Of a DNA stretch of 35,086 nt, positions 14,881-24,119 are shown piece by piece. The notes beneath the pieces are model-generated. The model did no database searches. It was given only the letters and a program-made list of their open reading frames with translations, and was not told where the DNA came from. Every line of letters starts with the position of its first letter. The stretch's first letter is position 1. The translations under genes were made by a program, and so were the position numbers. The stretch comes from Thermosynechococcaceae cyanobacterium MS004 (GTDB taxonomy: Bacteria; Cyanobacteriota; Cyanobacteriia; Thermosynechococcales; Thermosynechococcaceae), in assembly GCA_022402525.1 (NCBI GenBank), contig JAKRSB010000109.1:109283-144368 (forward strand). The letters are read 5' to 3'.

Positions 14881-17811
14881 CCAATTGGCTCCGCTATGAA
14901 CTTCGGCCAGTAAGGGCACTTTTAGGGACAAAGCGTTTTCCATAGTGGTTTGGATTGTGGCGGTTACGAGGGCTTGGTCGGCGGGGTGAACTTCAAGGAT
15001 GAGTTCGTCATGGACTTGAAGCAGCAGTCTGGCTTGATAGGGGGCGATCGCCTGATGCAGATGCACCATGGCAATTTTGATGAGGTCTGCACTGGAGCCT
15101 TGAATGGGCGCATTGGCCGCTGCCCTGAGCTGGCCGCGCTCGTAGTTGCTCATCTTGAGGCTGCTGAGGTCAAGGGCTGCCACTTCTTCAAGAGACTTGC
15201 CCTGGAGCCGCTTGAGGCTGGGGCTCTCAAACTGAAAGTAGCGCCGCCGACCCAATAGGGTTTCGACGTAGCCCTGGGCGATCGCCTGTTGTTCGGTGCG
15301 CTGTAGGTAGGCAAAGACGCCTGGGTAGCGCTCATAGAATCGCTCAATGAAGGTTTTGGCTTCGCTGTAGCTGACTCCAGCCTCGCGGGAAAAGCGCTGG
15401 GCACCCATGCCGTAGATCACGCCAAAGTTAATGATTTTGGCAAGGCGACGCTCTTCTGGAGTGATGGCGCTCGGTTCTTTTTCGAGCAGGAGCTGCGCCG
15501 TCAGGGTATGAACATCCTGGTTGTTTTGGTAGGCCTCCACCAGACGGGGTTCCCCGCTCAGGTGTGCTAGAATCCGCAGCTCAATTTGGGAGTAGTCTGC
15601 ACTCAGCAGCACCCAGTCCGGTGCTGGGATGAAAGCGGCGCGAATTTGACGACTGAAGGCAGTACGGATGGGAATGTTCTGGAGGTTGGGGTTGGAGGAA
15701 GAAAGACGTCCCGTAGCGGTGACGGCCTGGTTGAAGTCGGTGTGGACGCGGTGGGTGTCGAGACGGACGAGGGTTGGCAGGGCGTCCACGTAGGTGGACT
15801 TGAGTTTGGCGAGGGTGCGGTGCTCTAGCAGGACGTCTACGAGGGGATGGTCGCCCTGGAGTTTTTCAAGGGTGGCAGCATCAGTGGAGTAGCCGAGCTT
15901 CGTTTTGCGAGTCTTTTTAGTATCGAGTCCGAGCTTGGTAAAAAAAATCTCGCTGAGCTGTTTGGGGGAGCTGAGGTTAAAGATTTCACCCGCCAGCTCG
16001 TAGGCTTTGCCCTCTAGCTTTTGCAGGTCGGTTTCTAGCTGGACTGAAAGGGTCTTGAGGTAGGGCTGGTCGATGCGGATGCCGTGGGTTTCCATTTCGG
16101 CCAAAACTGGCTCTAGGGGCAGCTCGACATCGGTGAAAAGCGATCGCAGTTTGGGGTATTTTGCTAGTTCAGCCTGAAGGATGGCGACAAGCTGAAAGGT
16201 GGTGTAGACATCCATGCCGCAGTATTCGGCCACGCGGGGGATGGCAATATCAGCAATGGTTTTACCCTTGGGCACCAGTTCGGTGTAGCTCTGGGCCGTA
16301 AGGTTGAGGTATCTTGCCGAAAGATCCGTGAGGTTATGGCTGGTTTCTGGGTTGAGGACGTAGCTGGCAAGCATGGTGTCAAACACAACGCCCTGGAGCT
16401 GAACGCCCTGAAACTGAAGCACCAGACGATCAAATTTGGCATTCTGAAGCGCTTTGGGATAGGTAGCGCTTTCCAGGATTGGGCGCAGGGCATTCAGCAC
16501 AGTCTCTAAGGGGAGTGTCTGGCCATCCGTGTGGTGGAGAGGAATATAGGCGATCGCGGTGGGGTCGTTTTGCCAGCAGCAGCCAATGCCTACAAGCTGG
16601 GCATCTCTGGGCGAGAGGCTGGTGGTTTCCGTGTCCCAGGCCACGGGCTGGGTGGGGTCGGTGTAGTTCTGGAGCTGAGCCACGAGCTGGGCGAGCTGTT
16701 CAGGGGTGTCAATAATCTGGGGCGTAACAATAGGGGCGCGATCTCCCTCCTCGGCGCTAAAAAACCAGAGATCTTCGTCATCGGACAGGGCCTGCACCTC
16801 TGCCGTGGCCTCCACCGTGCCGCCCAACTGCTGCTGGAGGGCAGGAAGCTGCCGCAAGAAAGACTGTAGCTCCAGCTTTTCCAGCAGGGGCGTGACGCGC
16901 TGCACATCAAACCCTTGCAGATAAAAATCTTCTGGCTGCACTATTAAAGGCACATTCAGGTGAATCTGCGCCAGGTATTGCGAGTGCCGCGCTTCGTGAT
17001 GGCCTTCGGCCAGCTTTTTCTGGACGGCTCCTTTAATGCTGTCTAAAGACGCATAGATATTTTCTAGGGAGCCATACTGGGTCAAGAGCTGCACCGCTGT
17101 CTTATGGCCAATGCCTTTGACGCCTGGAATATTATCTGAGGCGTCTCCGCACAGGGCTTTATAGTCCACAACCTGATCGGGCCGTACCCCTAGTTTTGCC
17201 AGCACTTCCTGAGGGCCAAATGCTTGGGCGTTGGCGCGGGCAGCCCCAAAGGCATTGCTGAGGTACAGCACCTGCACACAGTCCGCATCATCGACAAGCT
17301 GAAATAAATCGCGATCGCCGCTGACAATTTTGACGCACCACCCCTGCTGGGCGGCCTGACGGGTGAGGGTGCCAATCACGTCATCGGCTTCGTAGCCCGG
17401 AGCGGTGACGATGGGCAGATTCAGAGCCGTTAGTAGTTCCTGAAGGTTTTGGATATCGGGGATAAAGTCTTCTGGGGTTTCCGTGCGGCCCGCTTTGTAT
17501 TGGTCATCGGCATCGTGCCGATAGGTGGGGCCACCCAAGTCAAAGGCGATCGCCAGGTATGCGGGCTGCTCGGCATTGATCACTTCAATGAGGCTTTTAA
17601 GAAACCCAAAGCACACGCTGGTAGGAATCCCCGTGGAGGTGCGCAATCCGCCATCCCGACCTTTCGCAAACGCATAGTAGGAGCGAAAGGCGAGGGAGTG
17701 TCCATCAATGAGCAGCAGTTTAGCGCGGGACTCTTTTGCGCGGGATTCTTTTGCGCGGGACTCTGGGGATGAAGCGCTGGGGGAAGAAGGGGGCGTTACG
17801 GCGGCGGTCAC
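14866..17811 (-). CDS. polA: DNA polymerase I
   Basis: 981 residues, GTG start. It has a 5'-3' exonuclease at about 31-320 (YEADD at 140-144, GDASDN at 222-227). The 3'-5' proofreading domain at about 365-560 is complete (DTE 393-395, N457 with FD 460-461, Y530-x3-D534), unlike many family A enzymes that have lost it. The polymerase domain at about 565-981 has motif A SADYSQIE (737-744), O-helix KIINFGVIYG (792-801; Phe, so it discriminates against ddNTPs as in E. coli), and motif C VHDE (933-936). It serves Okazaki processing and repair. The N-terminus carries three in-frame ESRAK repeats ahead of the conserved LLLIDGHSL, and the 3' end is duplicated past the stop. No clear RBS. Confidence 0.97.
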   Translation of the reverse strand: MTAAVTPPSSPSASSPESRAKESRAKESRAKLLLIDGHSLAFRSYYAFAKGRDGGLRTSTGIPTSVCFGFLKSLIEVINAEQPAYLAIAFDLGGPTYRHDADDQYKAGRTETPEDFIPDIQNLQELLTALNLPIVTAPGYEADDVIGTLTRQAAQQGWCVKIVSGDRDLFQLVDDADCVQVLYLSNAFGAARANAQAFGPQEVLAKLGVRPDQVVDYKALCGDASDNIPGVKGIGHKTAVQLLTQYGSLENIYASLDSIKGAVQKKLAEGHHEARHSQYLAQIHLNVPLIVQPEDFYLQGFDVQRVTPLLEKLELQSFLRQLPALQQQLGGTVEATAEVQALSDDEDLWFFSAEEGDRAPIVTPQIIDTPEQLAQLVAQLQNYTDPTQPVAWDTETTSLSPRDAQLVGIGCCWQNDPTAIAYIPLHHTDGQTLPLETVLNALRPILESATYPKALQNAKFDRLVLQFQGVQLQGVVFDTMLASYVLNPETSHNLTDLSARYLNLTAQSYTELVPKGKTIADIAIPRVAEYCGMDVYTTFQLVAILQAELAKYPKLRSLFTDVELPLEPVLAEMETHGIRIDQPYLKTLSVQLETDLQKLEGKAYELAGEIFNLSSPKQLSEIFFTKLGLDTKKTRKTKLGYSTDAATLEKLQGDHPLVDVLLEHRTLAKLKSTYVDALPTLVRLDTHRVHTDFNQAVTATGRLSSSNPNLQNIPIRTAFSRQIRAAFIPAPDWVLLSADYSQIELRILAHLSGEPRLVEAYQNNQDVHTLTAQLLLEKEPSAITPEERRLAKIINFGVIYGMGAQRFSREAGVSYSEAKTFIERFYERYPGVFAYLQRTEQQAIAQGYVETLLGRRRYFQFESPSLKRLQGKSLEEVAALDLSSLKMSNYERGQLRAAANAPIQGSSADLIKIAMVHLHQAIAPYQARLLLQVHDELILEVHPADQALVTATIQTTMENALSLKVPLLAEVHSGANWMVAK
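17723..17767. repeat. 15-bp in-frame tandem repeat x3 inside polA
   Basis: Three copies of GCGCGGGACTCTTTT (last copy varied) encode the ESRAK repeats at residues 17-31 of the polymerase, ahead of its first conserved strand. Confidence 0.95.
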
Positions 17812-18277
17812 GGGCTTACTCAGGCTTAAAACGGTGCCCCTATTGTAGAAGGGATTTGTAGAGCGGCAGAAACTTCCAACGGCGATCGCGCAAATTGGGG
17901 TGATCGCGCAAATTGGGGTGATCGCACAAGTTGGGGATTGAGGTGCGATCGTATCCGAAGCTGGGAATACCTCATCCGCTCATTGCCAATTGGGCTAGGC
18001 ATCATCCCATCGTTCCAAAAGACTCTTGAGAAGACTCTCGCCTCTTGACCGATCTAAGGGTGCAGGGCATTGTAGAGAAAAGCGCTATCACAACATTCTG
18101 GCTGAAAAGAGTCTAAATGAATGGGGCGATTAGATGAGGCAGCTTTAAAATCAAACCGTTGACCTTCCTTGACGCTTGTTTGAGCCGCTAAAGCGTTGCT
18201 TAGTGTTTCCCACTCCGTTTCCCAACTCGCGAGTTAGCCTAGTCTCCGCGAAGTCGATACACACAAAGAGGTCTGTT
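17812..18277. other. Divergent polA/flotillin intergenic region
   Basis: 466 bp with an 18-bp x3 array at 17884-17937 and a weak 12-bp duplication at 18019-18042 (AAGACTCTTGAG, then AAGACTCTCGCC). The flotillin frame is open from 18176, but the RBS-supported start is 18278. I see no RNA gene. Confidence 0.5.
17884..17937. repeat. 18-bp tandem repeat x3 containing GATCGC
   Basis: GATCGCGCAAATTGGGGT twice identical (17884-17901, 17902-17919), then GATCGCACAAGTTGGGGA. The first unit grows out of a HIP1 octamer (17882-17889). Confidence 0.95.
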
Positions 18278-19822
18278 ATGGAAAGATCTTTCATGGATGG
18301 TTCTGCCATACCTGGAGCGCTGAATACCTCTCAGTCTTTGATCATCGCTCAGGTTCCGGACAGTCAGCCCCGCCGGAGTGAGGCGCAAGATTTTGTGGCC
18401 AATATGATTGGCTTTGGCGTTTCGCTGATCTTTGTGCTGCTGCTCCTTGGGCTGGGCGTGGCGTTTCTCAAAAGCTTCCTTAAAATTTGTAACCCTAACG
18501 AAATCCTGGTGTTATCGGGGCGCAAGCATCGCACGAAGGATGGCAAAGAGGTAGGCTACCGCGTCGTTTTTGGCGGGCGGGCCATTGTAATTCCAATCCT
18601 AGAAACGGTGAAGCGCATGGACTTAACCACCATGCCCGTGCCGGTGGAAGTGACCAATGCCTACGCGAAGGGTGGTACACCGCTCAATATTCAGGCGATC
18701 GCCACGGTAAAAATCTCCGGCGACCCGCAGGTGGTGGGCAATGCCATTGAGCGCTTTTTAGACCGCGATCGCAAAGAAATTATGCGGGTGGCCAGAGAAA
18801 CCCTAGAAGGAAATTTGCGCGGCGTGGTGGCGCTGCTGACTCCAGAACAAGTCAACGAAGATCGGCTAGAGTTTGTGGAGCGCATTGCCCAGGATGTTTC
18901 GCGCGACTTGGCCAAGCTAGGACTACAGCTCGATACCCTCAAAATTCAGAGCGTGTCCGATAACGCAGACTACCTCAACTCCATTGGCCGAGGACGTATT
19001 GCCCAAATTATTCGGGATGCAGAAGTGGCCGAAGCCACCGCCCTCGGTGAGGCAGACCGTACAGAAGCCGAGTTTAAGCAGCGCTCTGAAGTTGCCAAGA
19101 ATCAGGCGCTCGCGCTCATTCAGCAAAAGCAAAACGAACTGCGCAAGATTAAAGCCGAGCTAGAGCAACAGGCCCGGTCTGAAGAAGAGCGCACCGATGC
19201 GGCGGCTAAAGAGGCCCGCGCCCGTGCTGAGCAAAAGCTCCAGACCGCACGGGTGGAGCTAGAACGCCTACGCCTTGAAGCTGACGAGGTGCTGCCCGCC
19301 GATGCCGATCGCCAAGCCCAGGAATTGCTGGCCAAAGGTGCCGCTGCGGCCATTGCCGAAAATGCCAAAGCTGCCGCCCAGGTGAATGAAATGCTGGCCC
19401 AAGTGTGGCAGGAAACCGGATCAGATGCCAGCGATGTGTTCCTGCTTCAGCAGATTGAAATGGTACTAAAACAGGCCGCAACCATTCCCCACCGCCTCAA
19501 GCTCGGAAAAATTAGCGTCATTGATAACGGCGACGGTAAGGCGATCGCCAGCCTCACCAATGTCTACCCAGAAGTTGTGAAGCAGTTCTTGGCTCAGGTG
19601 GATGAAACCACGGGCCTCAACATCCTAGACACGCTGCACCGTGCCCATCCGTCCCAAGAGAATATTCTGACCACAATTCAAAAACCTGCGGCTCAGAAAC
19701 CTGCGCCTCAGGAACCTGCACCAGAAACCATCTCAAAACCTATCTCAACCCCCACCTCAGAAACGATTCCAGAAACGATTCCAGAACCTGCCCAGGAATC
19801 CCAACCAGGAGACCCCTCATGA
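18278..19822 (+). CDS. Flotillin family protein, first of a pair
   Basis: 514 residues from ATG 18278, with AGAGG seven bases upstream; the frame extends to 18176 but without RBS or family resemblance. After a polar N-terminus, one helix (about 38-62) precedes the SPFH/band 7 domain (about 70-230: ICNPNEILVLSGRKHRTKDGKEVGYRVVFGG, ETLEGNLRGVVALLTPEQVNED). An Ala/Glu-rich coiled coil (about 240-370) follows. A flotillin C-terminal domain ends in a Pro-rich tail with in-frame 15-bp and 12-bp duplications (QKPAPQEPAPE; ETIPETIPEP). Bacterial flotillins scaffold functional membrane microdomains. It overlaps the next gene by ATGA, so translation is coupled. Confidence 0.92.
   Translation: MERSFMDGSAIPGALNTSQSLIIAQVPDSQPRRSEAQDFVANMIGFGVSLIFVLLLLGLGVAFLKSFLKICNPNEILVLSGRKHRTKDGKEVGYRVVFGGRAIVIPILETVKRMDLTTMPVPVEVTNAYAKGGTPLNIQAIATVKISGDPQVVGNAIERFLDRDRKEIMRVARETLEGNLRGVVALLTPEQVNEDRLEFVERIAQDVSRDLAKLGLQLDTLKIQSVSDNADYLNSIGRGRIAQIIRDAEVAEATALGEADRTEAEFKQRSEVAKNQALALIQQKQNELRKIKAELEQQARSEEERTDAAAKEARARAEQKLQTARVELERLRLEADEVLPADADRQAQELLAKGAAAAIAENAKAAAQVNEMLAQVWQETGSDASDVFLLQQIEMVLKQAATIPHRLKLGKISVIDNGDGKAIASLTNVYPEVVKQFLAQVDETTGLNILDTLHRAHPSQENILTTIQKPAAQKPAPQEPAPETISKPISTPTSETIPETIPEPAQESQPGDPS
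19682..19783. repeat. In-frame 15-bp and 12-bp duplications in the flotillin tail
   Basis: AAACCTGCGGCTCAG at 19682-19696 and its variant at 19697-19711, with a decayed third copy to 19726. GAAACGATTCCA appears twice at 19760-19783. Both keep the reading frame. Confidence 0.88.
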
Positions 19823-21036
19823 GCACATTTTTTGCCTTAGTCATGCTGCTGGGACTGGGTTCTGGTAGCCTCGCCCTCATCATTCGGAACCTATACTACA
19901 TCTGTCCGCCCAGTGAAGTCCTGATTTTTGCAGGCTCGCGCCGCCGCACCCAGTCCGGGCGGCAAGTGGGGTATCGCATTGTCAAGGGAGGCAGCAGCAT
20001 TCGGATTCCTCTCCTAGAGCGGGCGATGCGCATGAACCTGACCAATATGATCATTGAGCTGCGCGTCAGCAACGCCTACTCTAAGGGCGGCATTCCCCTC
20101 AAGGTGGATGGGGTGGCCAATATCAAAATTGCGGGAGAGGAACCCACGATTCACAACGCGATCGAGCGGTTGCTGGGCAAGTCCAGCAAAGAAATTGAGC
20201 AGATTGCCAAAGAAACCCTAGAGGGTAACCTGCGGGGGGTGCTGGCCAGCCTCACGCCGGAGCAGGTGAACGAAGATAAAATTGCCTTTGCCAAAAGCCT
20301 GCTGGACGAAGCGGAGGATGACTTAGAAAAGCTAGGGCTGGTCTTAGACACCCTGCAAATTCAAAATATTTCCGATGATGTGCGCTACCTCAACTCCATT
20401 GGCCGCAAGCAGCAGGCAGAACTCATCCGCAATGCCCGCATTGCTGAAGCCGAAGCCCAAGCTGATTCTGCCATTCAGACTGTTGAAAACCAAAAAATTA
20501 CCTCCCTCAAGCAAACCGACCGCGATATTGGCATTGTCCAGTCCGAGGCAGAGCGACGGATCACCGATGCCCTCACCAAGCGAGATGCGGTGGTGGCAGA
20601 AGTAGAGGCCGAGATCATTTCAGAGTTGGCGCGCATTTTAGCCGAAATTCCGGTACAGCAGGAGCGCATCAAGCAGGTGAAGCAGCAGCTCGAAGCAGAT
20701 ATCATTGCCCCCGCCGAAGCCCAAACCAAACGGGCGATCGCCAAGGCTAAGGGAGATGCTGCCCCCATCATCGAAGACGGCAAAGCAATGGCAGAAGGGA
20801 CGCGCAGACTGGCTGAATCTTGGCTGGCCGCCGGCAGTAGCGCCCGCGATATTTTTCTGCTGCAAAAGCTAGAAACCCTCCTCACCACCCTGGCTGCGAC
20901 GGTGCCGGAAATTTCTGTTGAAAGTGTGACCGTGGTGAATGCAGAGAATGGCAGCTTGATGACCAAAGCCGCCGCCCTACTGGAGCAGTTCCGGCAGACC
21001 ACCGGGATTGATCTGGGCCGCACGCTAAAAGGCTAA
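19819..21036 (+). CDS. Flotillin family protein, second of a pair
   Basis: 405 residues. N-terminal helix at 3-24, then an SPFH domain (about 28-190: ICPPSEVLIFAGSRRRTQSGRQVGYRIVKGGSSIRIP, AKETLEGNLRGVLASLTPEQVNEDK) and a long coiled coil with AE-repeats (about 205-320). The protein ends without the Pro-rich tail of its partner. It shares long stretches with the upstream protein (SNAYSKGGIPL / TNAYAKGGTPL; DYLNSIGR / RYLNSIGR), so the pair arose by duplication and probably forms a hetero-oligomer in the membrane. Its ATG lies within the stop of the first gene (ATGA). It converges on prmA, 30 bp away. Confidence 0.92.
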   Translation: MSTFFALVMLLGLGSGSLALIIRNLYYICPPSEVLIFAGSRRRTQSGRQVGYRIVKGGSSIRIPLLERAMRMNLTNMIIELRVSNAYSKGGIPLKVDGVANIKIAGEEPTIHNAIERLLGKSSKEIEQIAKETLEGNLRGVLASLTPEQVNEDKIAFAKSLLDEAEDDLEKLGLVLDTLQIQNISDDVRYLNSIGRKQQAELIRNARIAEAEAQADSAIQTVENQKITSLKQTDRDIGIVQSEAERRITDALTKRDAVVAEVEAEIISELARILAEIPVQQERIKQVKQQLEADIIAPAEAQTKRAIAKAKGDAAPIIEDGKAMAEGTRRLAESWLAAGSSARDIFLLQKLETLLTTLAATVPEISVESVTVVNAENGSLMTKAAALLEQFRQTTGIDLGRTLKG

Positions 21037-21066
21037 AGACCAGAAGATTCATCTTTTTCTGGCAAC

Positions 21067-21960
21067 TTAACCCCTGTGCTGAACCTTCAGGCAAACCCAG
21101 TCTTCTTGCTGCCAAGTTTGCTGAATTGACCAGCCGTACTGCGCTAGCGCCGCCGCTACGAGGGGAATTTGCTGCGCTAAAATTCCGCTGAGTAGCCCCC
21201 AGCCCTGGGGCTGAGTTAAGACGCTCAGGTGCGGAATAATGTAGTCAATAATGGTGTGGGCTAAGATATTGCAGCAAAAGCCGTCGATGGGTGCGCTGAT
21301 TTGGGCAATGACTTCACCAATACTGCCTTCGCTGACCGGCATCTGGCTGGCGTCAATCCCGTTCAGATCTCGACATTCTTGAGCTGACTGTACCGCTAGG
21401 GGATCGGTGTCCACCGCGTAAGCTTGGTCTGCCCCAAGCTTTAGTGCAGCGATCGCCAATATTCCGGTGCCGCAGCCAATATCGGCCAGGGTAAAGGGGT
21501 GGGATACTGAGGACGCAAGCTGGGATTCTAAGGCAATGAGGCAAAGCTGGGTGGTGGCATGAGCACCCGTCCCAAAGGCAACGCCAGGGTTGAGCCGCAG
21601 CACCAGCCGATCCGTTTCTGGCAGGGGTAGCCAATTGGGATGAATGAGAAGGCGATCGCCCACTTCGGTTGGGTGCCAGTAGTCTTTCCAGCTATTCGCC
21701 CAGTCCTCTTCTCGGATGAGTACCCAATTGACTTGAGCCATCACGCCAGCCTCGGCGGCAGAGTGCTTTAGCTGCTGCGCCATTTCAGAGAGTCTGGCTT
21801 CTGAGTACAGCGCGGTCGAGAAATAGCCCGAAATTTTCAATTGGCCGTCTACAATCTGACTGGCCGTTCCCTGGCAGCCCAGCGACTGAAGCTCCCAGGA
21901 TAACAGCTCATCCAGTGCTGGCTCACTCAAAACCCGTAATTCCCACCATTGATGACTCAT
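21067..21960 (-). CDS. prmA: Ribosomal protein L11 methyltransferase
   Basis: 297 residues from ATG 21960 (MSHQWWELRVLSEP), with GAGGAG nine bases upstream. The frame is open to 22023, but the extra residues run into the serA terminator. The N-terminal substrate-recognition domain (about 1-90) is followed by a class I SAM fold: LNPGVAFGTGAHATTQLCL, ADIGCGTGILAIAALKLGA (SAM-binding motif I) and AVDTDPLAVQSAQ. The post-I catalytic stretch NILAHTI replaces the more usual NILA(G/N)xL. It trimethylates L11 in the cytosol. It is downstream of serA, but a strong terminator separates them. Confidence 0.95.
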   Translation of the reverse strand: MSHQWWELRVLSEPALDELLSWELQSLGCQGTASQIVDGQLKISGYFSTALYSEARLSEMAQQLKHSAAEAGVMAQVNWVLIREEDWANSWKDYWHPTEVGDRLLIHPNWLPLPETDRLVLRLNPGVAFGTGAHATTQLCLIALESQLASSVSHPFTLADIGCGTGILAIAALKLGADQAYAVDTDPLAVQSAQECRDLNGIDASQMPVSEGSIGEVIAQISAPIDGFCCNILAHTIIDYIIPHLSVLTQPQGWGLLSGILAQQIPLVAAALAQYGWSIQQTWQQEDWVCLKVQHRG

Positions 21961-22006
21961 GGCGTTATTCTCCTCACGCTGATCATTCCCATTCAAAATT
22001 TTCAGA

Positions 22007-22036
22007 CAAAAGCACGGCTGCATTCTGCGGCCGTGC
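22007..22036 (-). terminator. Rho-independent terminator of serA
   Basis: On the - strand GCACGGC (22036-22030) pairs with GCCGTGC (22018-22012). The inner GCA/TGC and a wobble pair complete an 11-bp stem with a 3-nt loop, followed by TTTTGT. Confidence 0.78.
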
Positions 22037-22068
22037 GATCATAAGCGAGCGCTTCGTTAGCGCGTTTT

Positions 22069-22118
22069 CGTATCTATAGTCCGTATCTATTCCGTCTCTA
22101 TAGTCCGTGCCTATAGAT
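22069..22118. repeat. 11-13-bp tandem repeat x4 reaching the serA stop codon
   Basis: CGTATCTATAGTC, CGTATCTATTC, CGTCTCTATAGTC and CGTGCCTATAGAT follow each other. The last copy contains the serA stop codon (22111-22113). Confidence 0.88.
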
Positions 22119-23691
22119 TTACGATATAGGCATCCGTAATGCCGTTGATTTTAACGATTTCGGTCAGCACGCCCTCAGGGAGGGGGTCATCCACGCTGAG
22201 CACCATCACCGCGTCCCCACGCACCAGCTTCCGTCCCACCTGCATACTGGCAATATTGACGTTAAACTGCCCCAACAGCGACCCGATATGGCCAATAATT
22301 CCTGGCATATCTCGGTGCTGGGTAATCAGCATGTGGCGAGTAGGCGCAACGTTAATGGGAAACTCATCAATGGTGGTGATTCGCAGCTCATCATGATTGA
22401 GCAGCGCACCCGTCACTGATCGCGTCTCCACAGGGCCCTTGGCGGACAGGTGAATTGACCCTGCATAGTCCCGTGCTTCAGCATCCCGCGTCTCAATAAC
22501 CCGAATACCCCGGTCCTTGGCCTCGATCGCCGCGTTGACGTAGTTGACCCGCTCGCGGAGTGCTGGGGTCAGCAGCCCTTTCAGCGCCGCCACCACAATA
22601 GGCTGGGCGTCAAAGGCGGCAACTTCACCCTGGAGCCGCACGTCTAAAGACTCAATTCGGCCACCAGCCAGTTGTCCCACCAAATTACCCAGGGTTTCAG
22701 CCAGCATCAGCGCAGGCTTAAGCTGCTCCATCACCTCAGGCCGCAGCCCTGGGATATTGACCGCAGACCGCGCAGGAAGCCCTAACAAGACATCTCTAAT
22801 TTGCTCCGCCACATCGATCGCCACATTGGTTTGAGCTTCTTCCGTAGAAGCCCCCAGGTGCGGCGTCAGGATAATATCGGCGTCTATTTCCCGTAAAGAG
22901 GACTCACCCAGCGGCTCCGATTCAAAAACATCCAGCGCTGCCCCTGCAATGACGCCCTTAGATAGCGCCTCGGCGATCGCAGCTTCGTCAATGATGCCAC
23001 CCCTGGCACAGTTCACAATTCGAGCCGTGGGCTTCATTTTGCTGAGGGTTTCGGCATTGATCAGATGCTGGGTTTCAGGGGTCTTGGGCAGGTGGAGCGT
23101 AATATAGTCAGACTCCCGAAACAAAAAGTCTAGCTCCACCAGTCGACAGCCCAACTGCTCTGCGCGATCGTTTGACAAAAACGGGTCATAGGCCAAAAGC
23201 TTCATGCCCATAGCCCGCGCCACGGTCGCCACATGGGAACCAATCTTGCCCAGCCCCACAATACCCAGGGTTTTCTTGTACAGCTCAACCCCAGTAAACT
23301 TTTTGCGCTCCCACTTCCCAGCCTTCACAGACTGGTTCGCATCTGGAATATGGCGAGACAGCGCCATCAGCAAGGCCAAAGTATGCTCCGCAGCGGCGAT
23401 CGTATTGCCCTCTGGAGAGTTGACCACCACAATGCCTTTACGGGTAGCAGCAGGGACATCCACATTGTCCACACCCACGCCAGCCCGACCAATAATTTTG
23501 AGATTAGACCCCGCCTCAATCACCTCTTTGGTGACGCGAGTGCCGGAGCGAATCATGAGAGCGTCATACTGCGGAATCACCTGAAGGAGATCTTCAGGTG
23601 TCAGGTCTGTGCGCACATCTACCTGTGCAACCTGCTCAAGAAGCTGAATACCGACCTGATCGATGGGATCTGAAACAAGAACCTTAGGCAT
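22111..23691 (-). CDS. serA: D-3-phosphoglycerate dehydrogenase
   Basis: 526 residues, the long (type I) form. The NAD-binding domain has GLGKIGSHVA, followed by NCARGGIIDEAA and the catalytic His in ILTPHLGASTEEAQ, with the Arg and Glu partners (NCARGG; DVFESEPL). An intervening ASB domain (about 320-450) and a C-terminal ACT domain (about 452-526, HRDMPGIIGHIGSLLGQFNVNIASMQVGR), which usually mediates serine feedback, complete the protein. It catalyses the first step of the phosphorylated serine pathway in the cytosol. It is monocistronic: terminator downstream and a 428-bp gene-free region upstream. Confidence 0.97.
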   Translation of the reverse strand: MPKVLVSDPIDQVGIQLLEQVAQVDVRTDLTPEDLLQVIPQYDALMIRSGTRVTKEVIEAGSNLKIIGRAGVGVDNVDVPAATRKGIVVVNSPEGNTIAAAEHTLALLMALSRHIPDANQSVKAGKWERKKFTGVELYKKTLGIVGLGKIGSHVATVARAMGMKLLAYDPFLSNDRAEQLGCRLVELDFLFRESDYITLHLPKTPETQHLINAETLSKMKPTARIVNCARGGIIDEAAIAEALSKGVIAGAALDVFESEPLGESSLREIDADIILTPHLGASTEEAQTNVAIDVAEQIRDVLLGLPARSAVNIPGLRPEVMEQLKPALMLAETLGNLVGQLAGGRIESLDVRLQGEVAAFDAQPIVVAALKGLLTPALRERVNYVNAAIEAKDRGIRVIETRDAEARDYAGSIHLSAKGPVETRSVTGALLNHDELRITTIDEFPINVAPTRHMLITQHRDMPGIIGHIGSLLGQFNVNIASMQVGRKLVRGDAVMVLSVDDPLPEGVLTEIVKINGITDAYIVNL

Positions 23692-24119
23692 AAATTAGTG
23701 GAGCGCAGCGACAGTAGTTATGAAGGATGAGATGAGGCGTAGTGAATGACCTGGAAAGTCTAGACGGCTTAGAAGGTCTTTAGAAGATCTGAGTTCCTAA
23801 CTTAAACGAGAAGAACAGTCTAGTGGAACAATTAGCTCTGAGAGTAGGCATATGTTAATGGCCTGCTTTGGAGCTTACTGTGGTTAGGTAGAGGTCTTGA
23901 CGAATTTTATAGTCTTAGACTTTACCATCATCTCAGATTTACTGTGAAAACTGTTTAGTGACTTCAGCAATGCCGACAAACAGTGCTCACCAACCCTGTC
24001 CACAAAAATTGCTCATAAGCCGTGTTCATAAGTAGTGCTCATAAACTGCCTATCAAGCCAAACGATTTTAATGAAGCTCTAGACCCAAAATCAATAGCGT
24101 GAGGGCAGTGCATCGCCTA
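23692..24119. other. Gene-free stretch upstream of serA
   Basis: 428 bp without a credible gene. It contains the 13-bp x3 array at 24008-24046 and leads into the transposase relic. Promoters of serA must lie here, but no confident box was found. Confidence 0.5.
24008..24046. repeat. 13-bp direct tandem repeat x3
   Basis: ATTGCTCATAAGC, CGTGTTCATAAGT and AGTGCTCATAAAC in exact register. Confidence 0.85.

Noticed and set aside
18176-18277. Earlier start for the first flotillin
   Set aside because: ATG 18278 has a well-placed AGAGG; the upstream extension has neither RBS nor similarity.
20475-21023. 182-residue frame opposite the second flotillin
   Set aside because: Ser/Arg/Ala-rich shadow of the coiled-coil coding strand.
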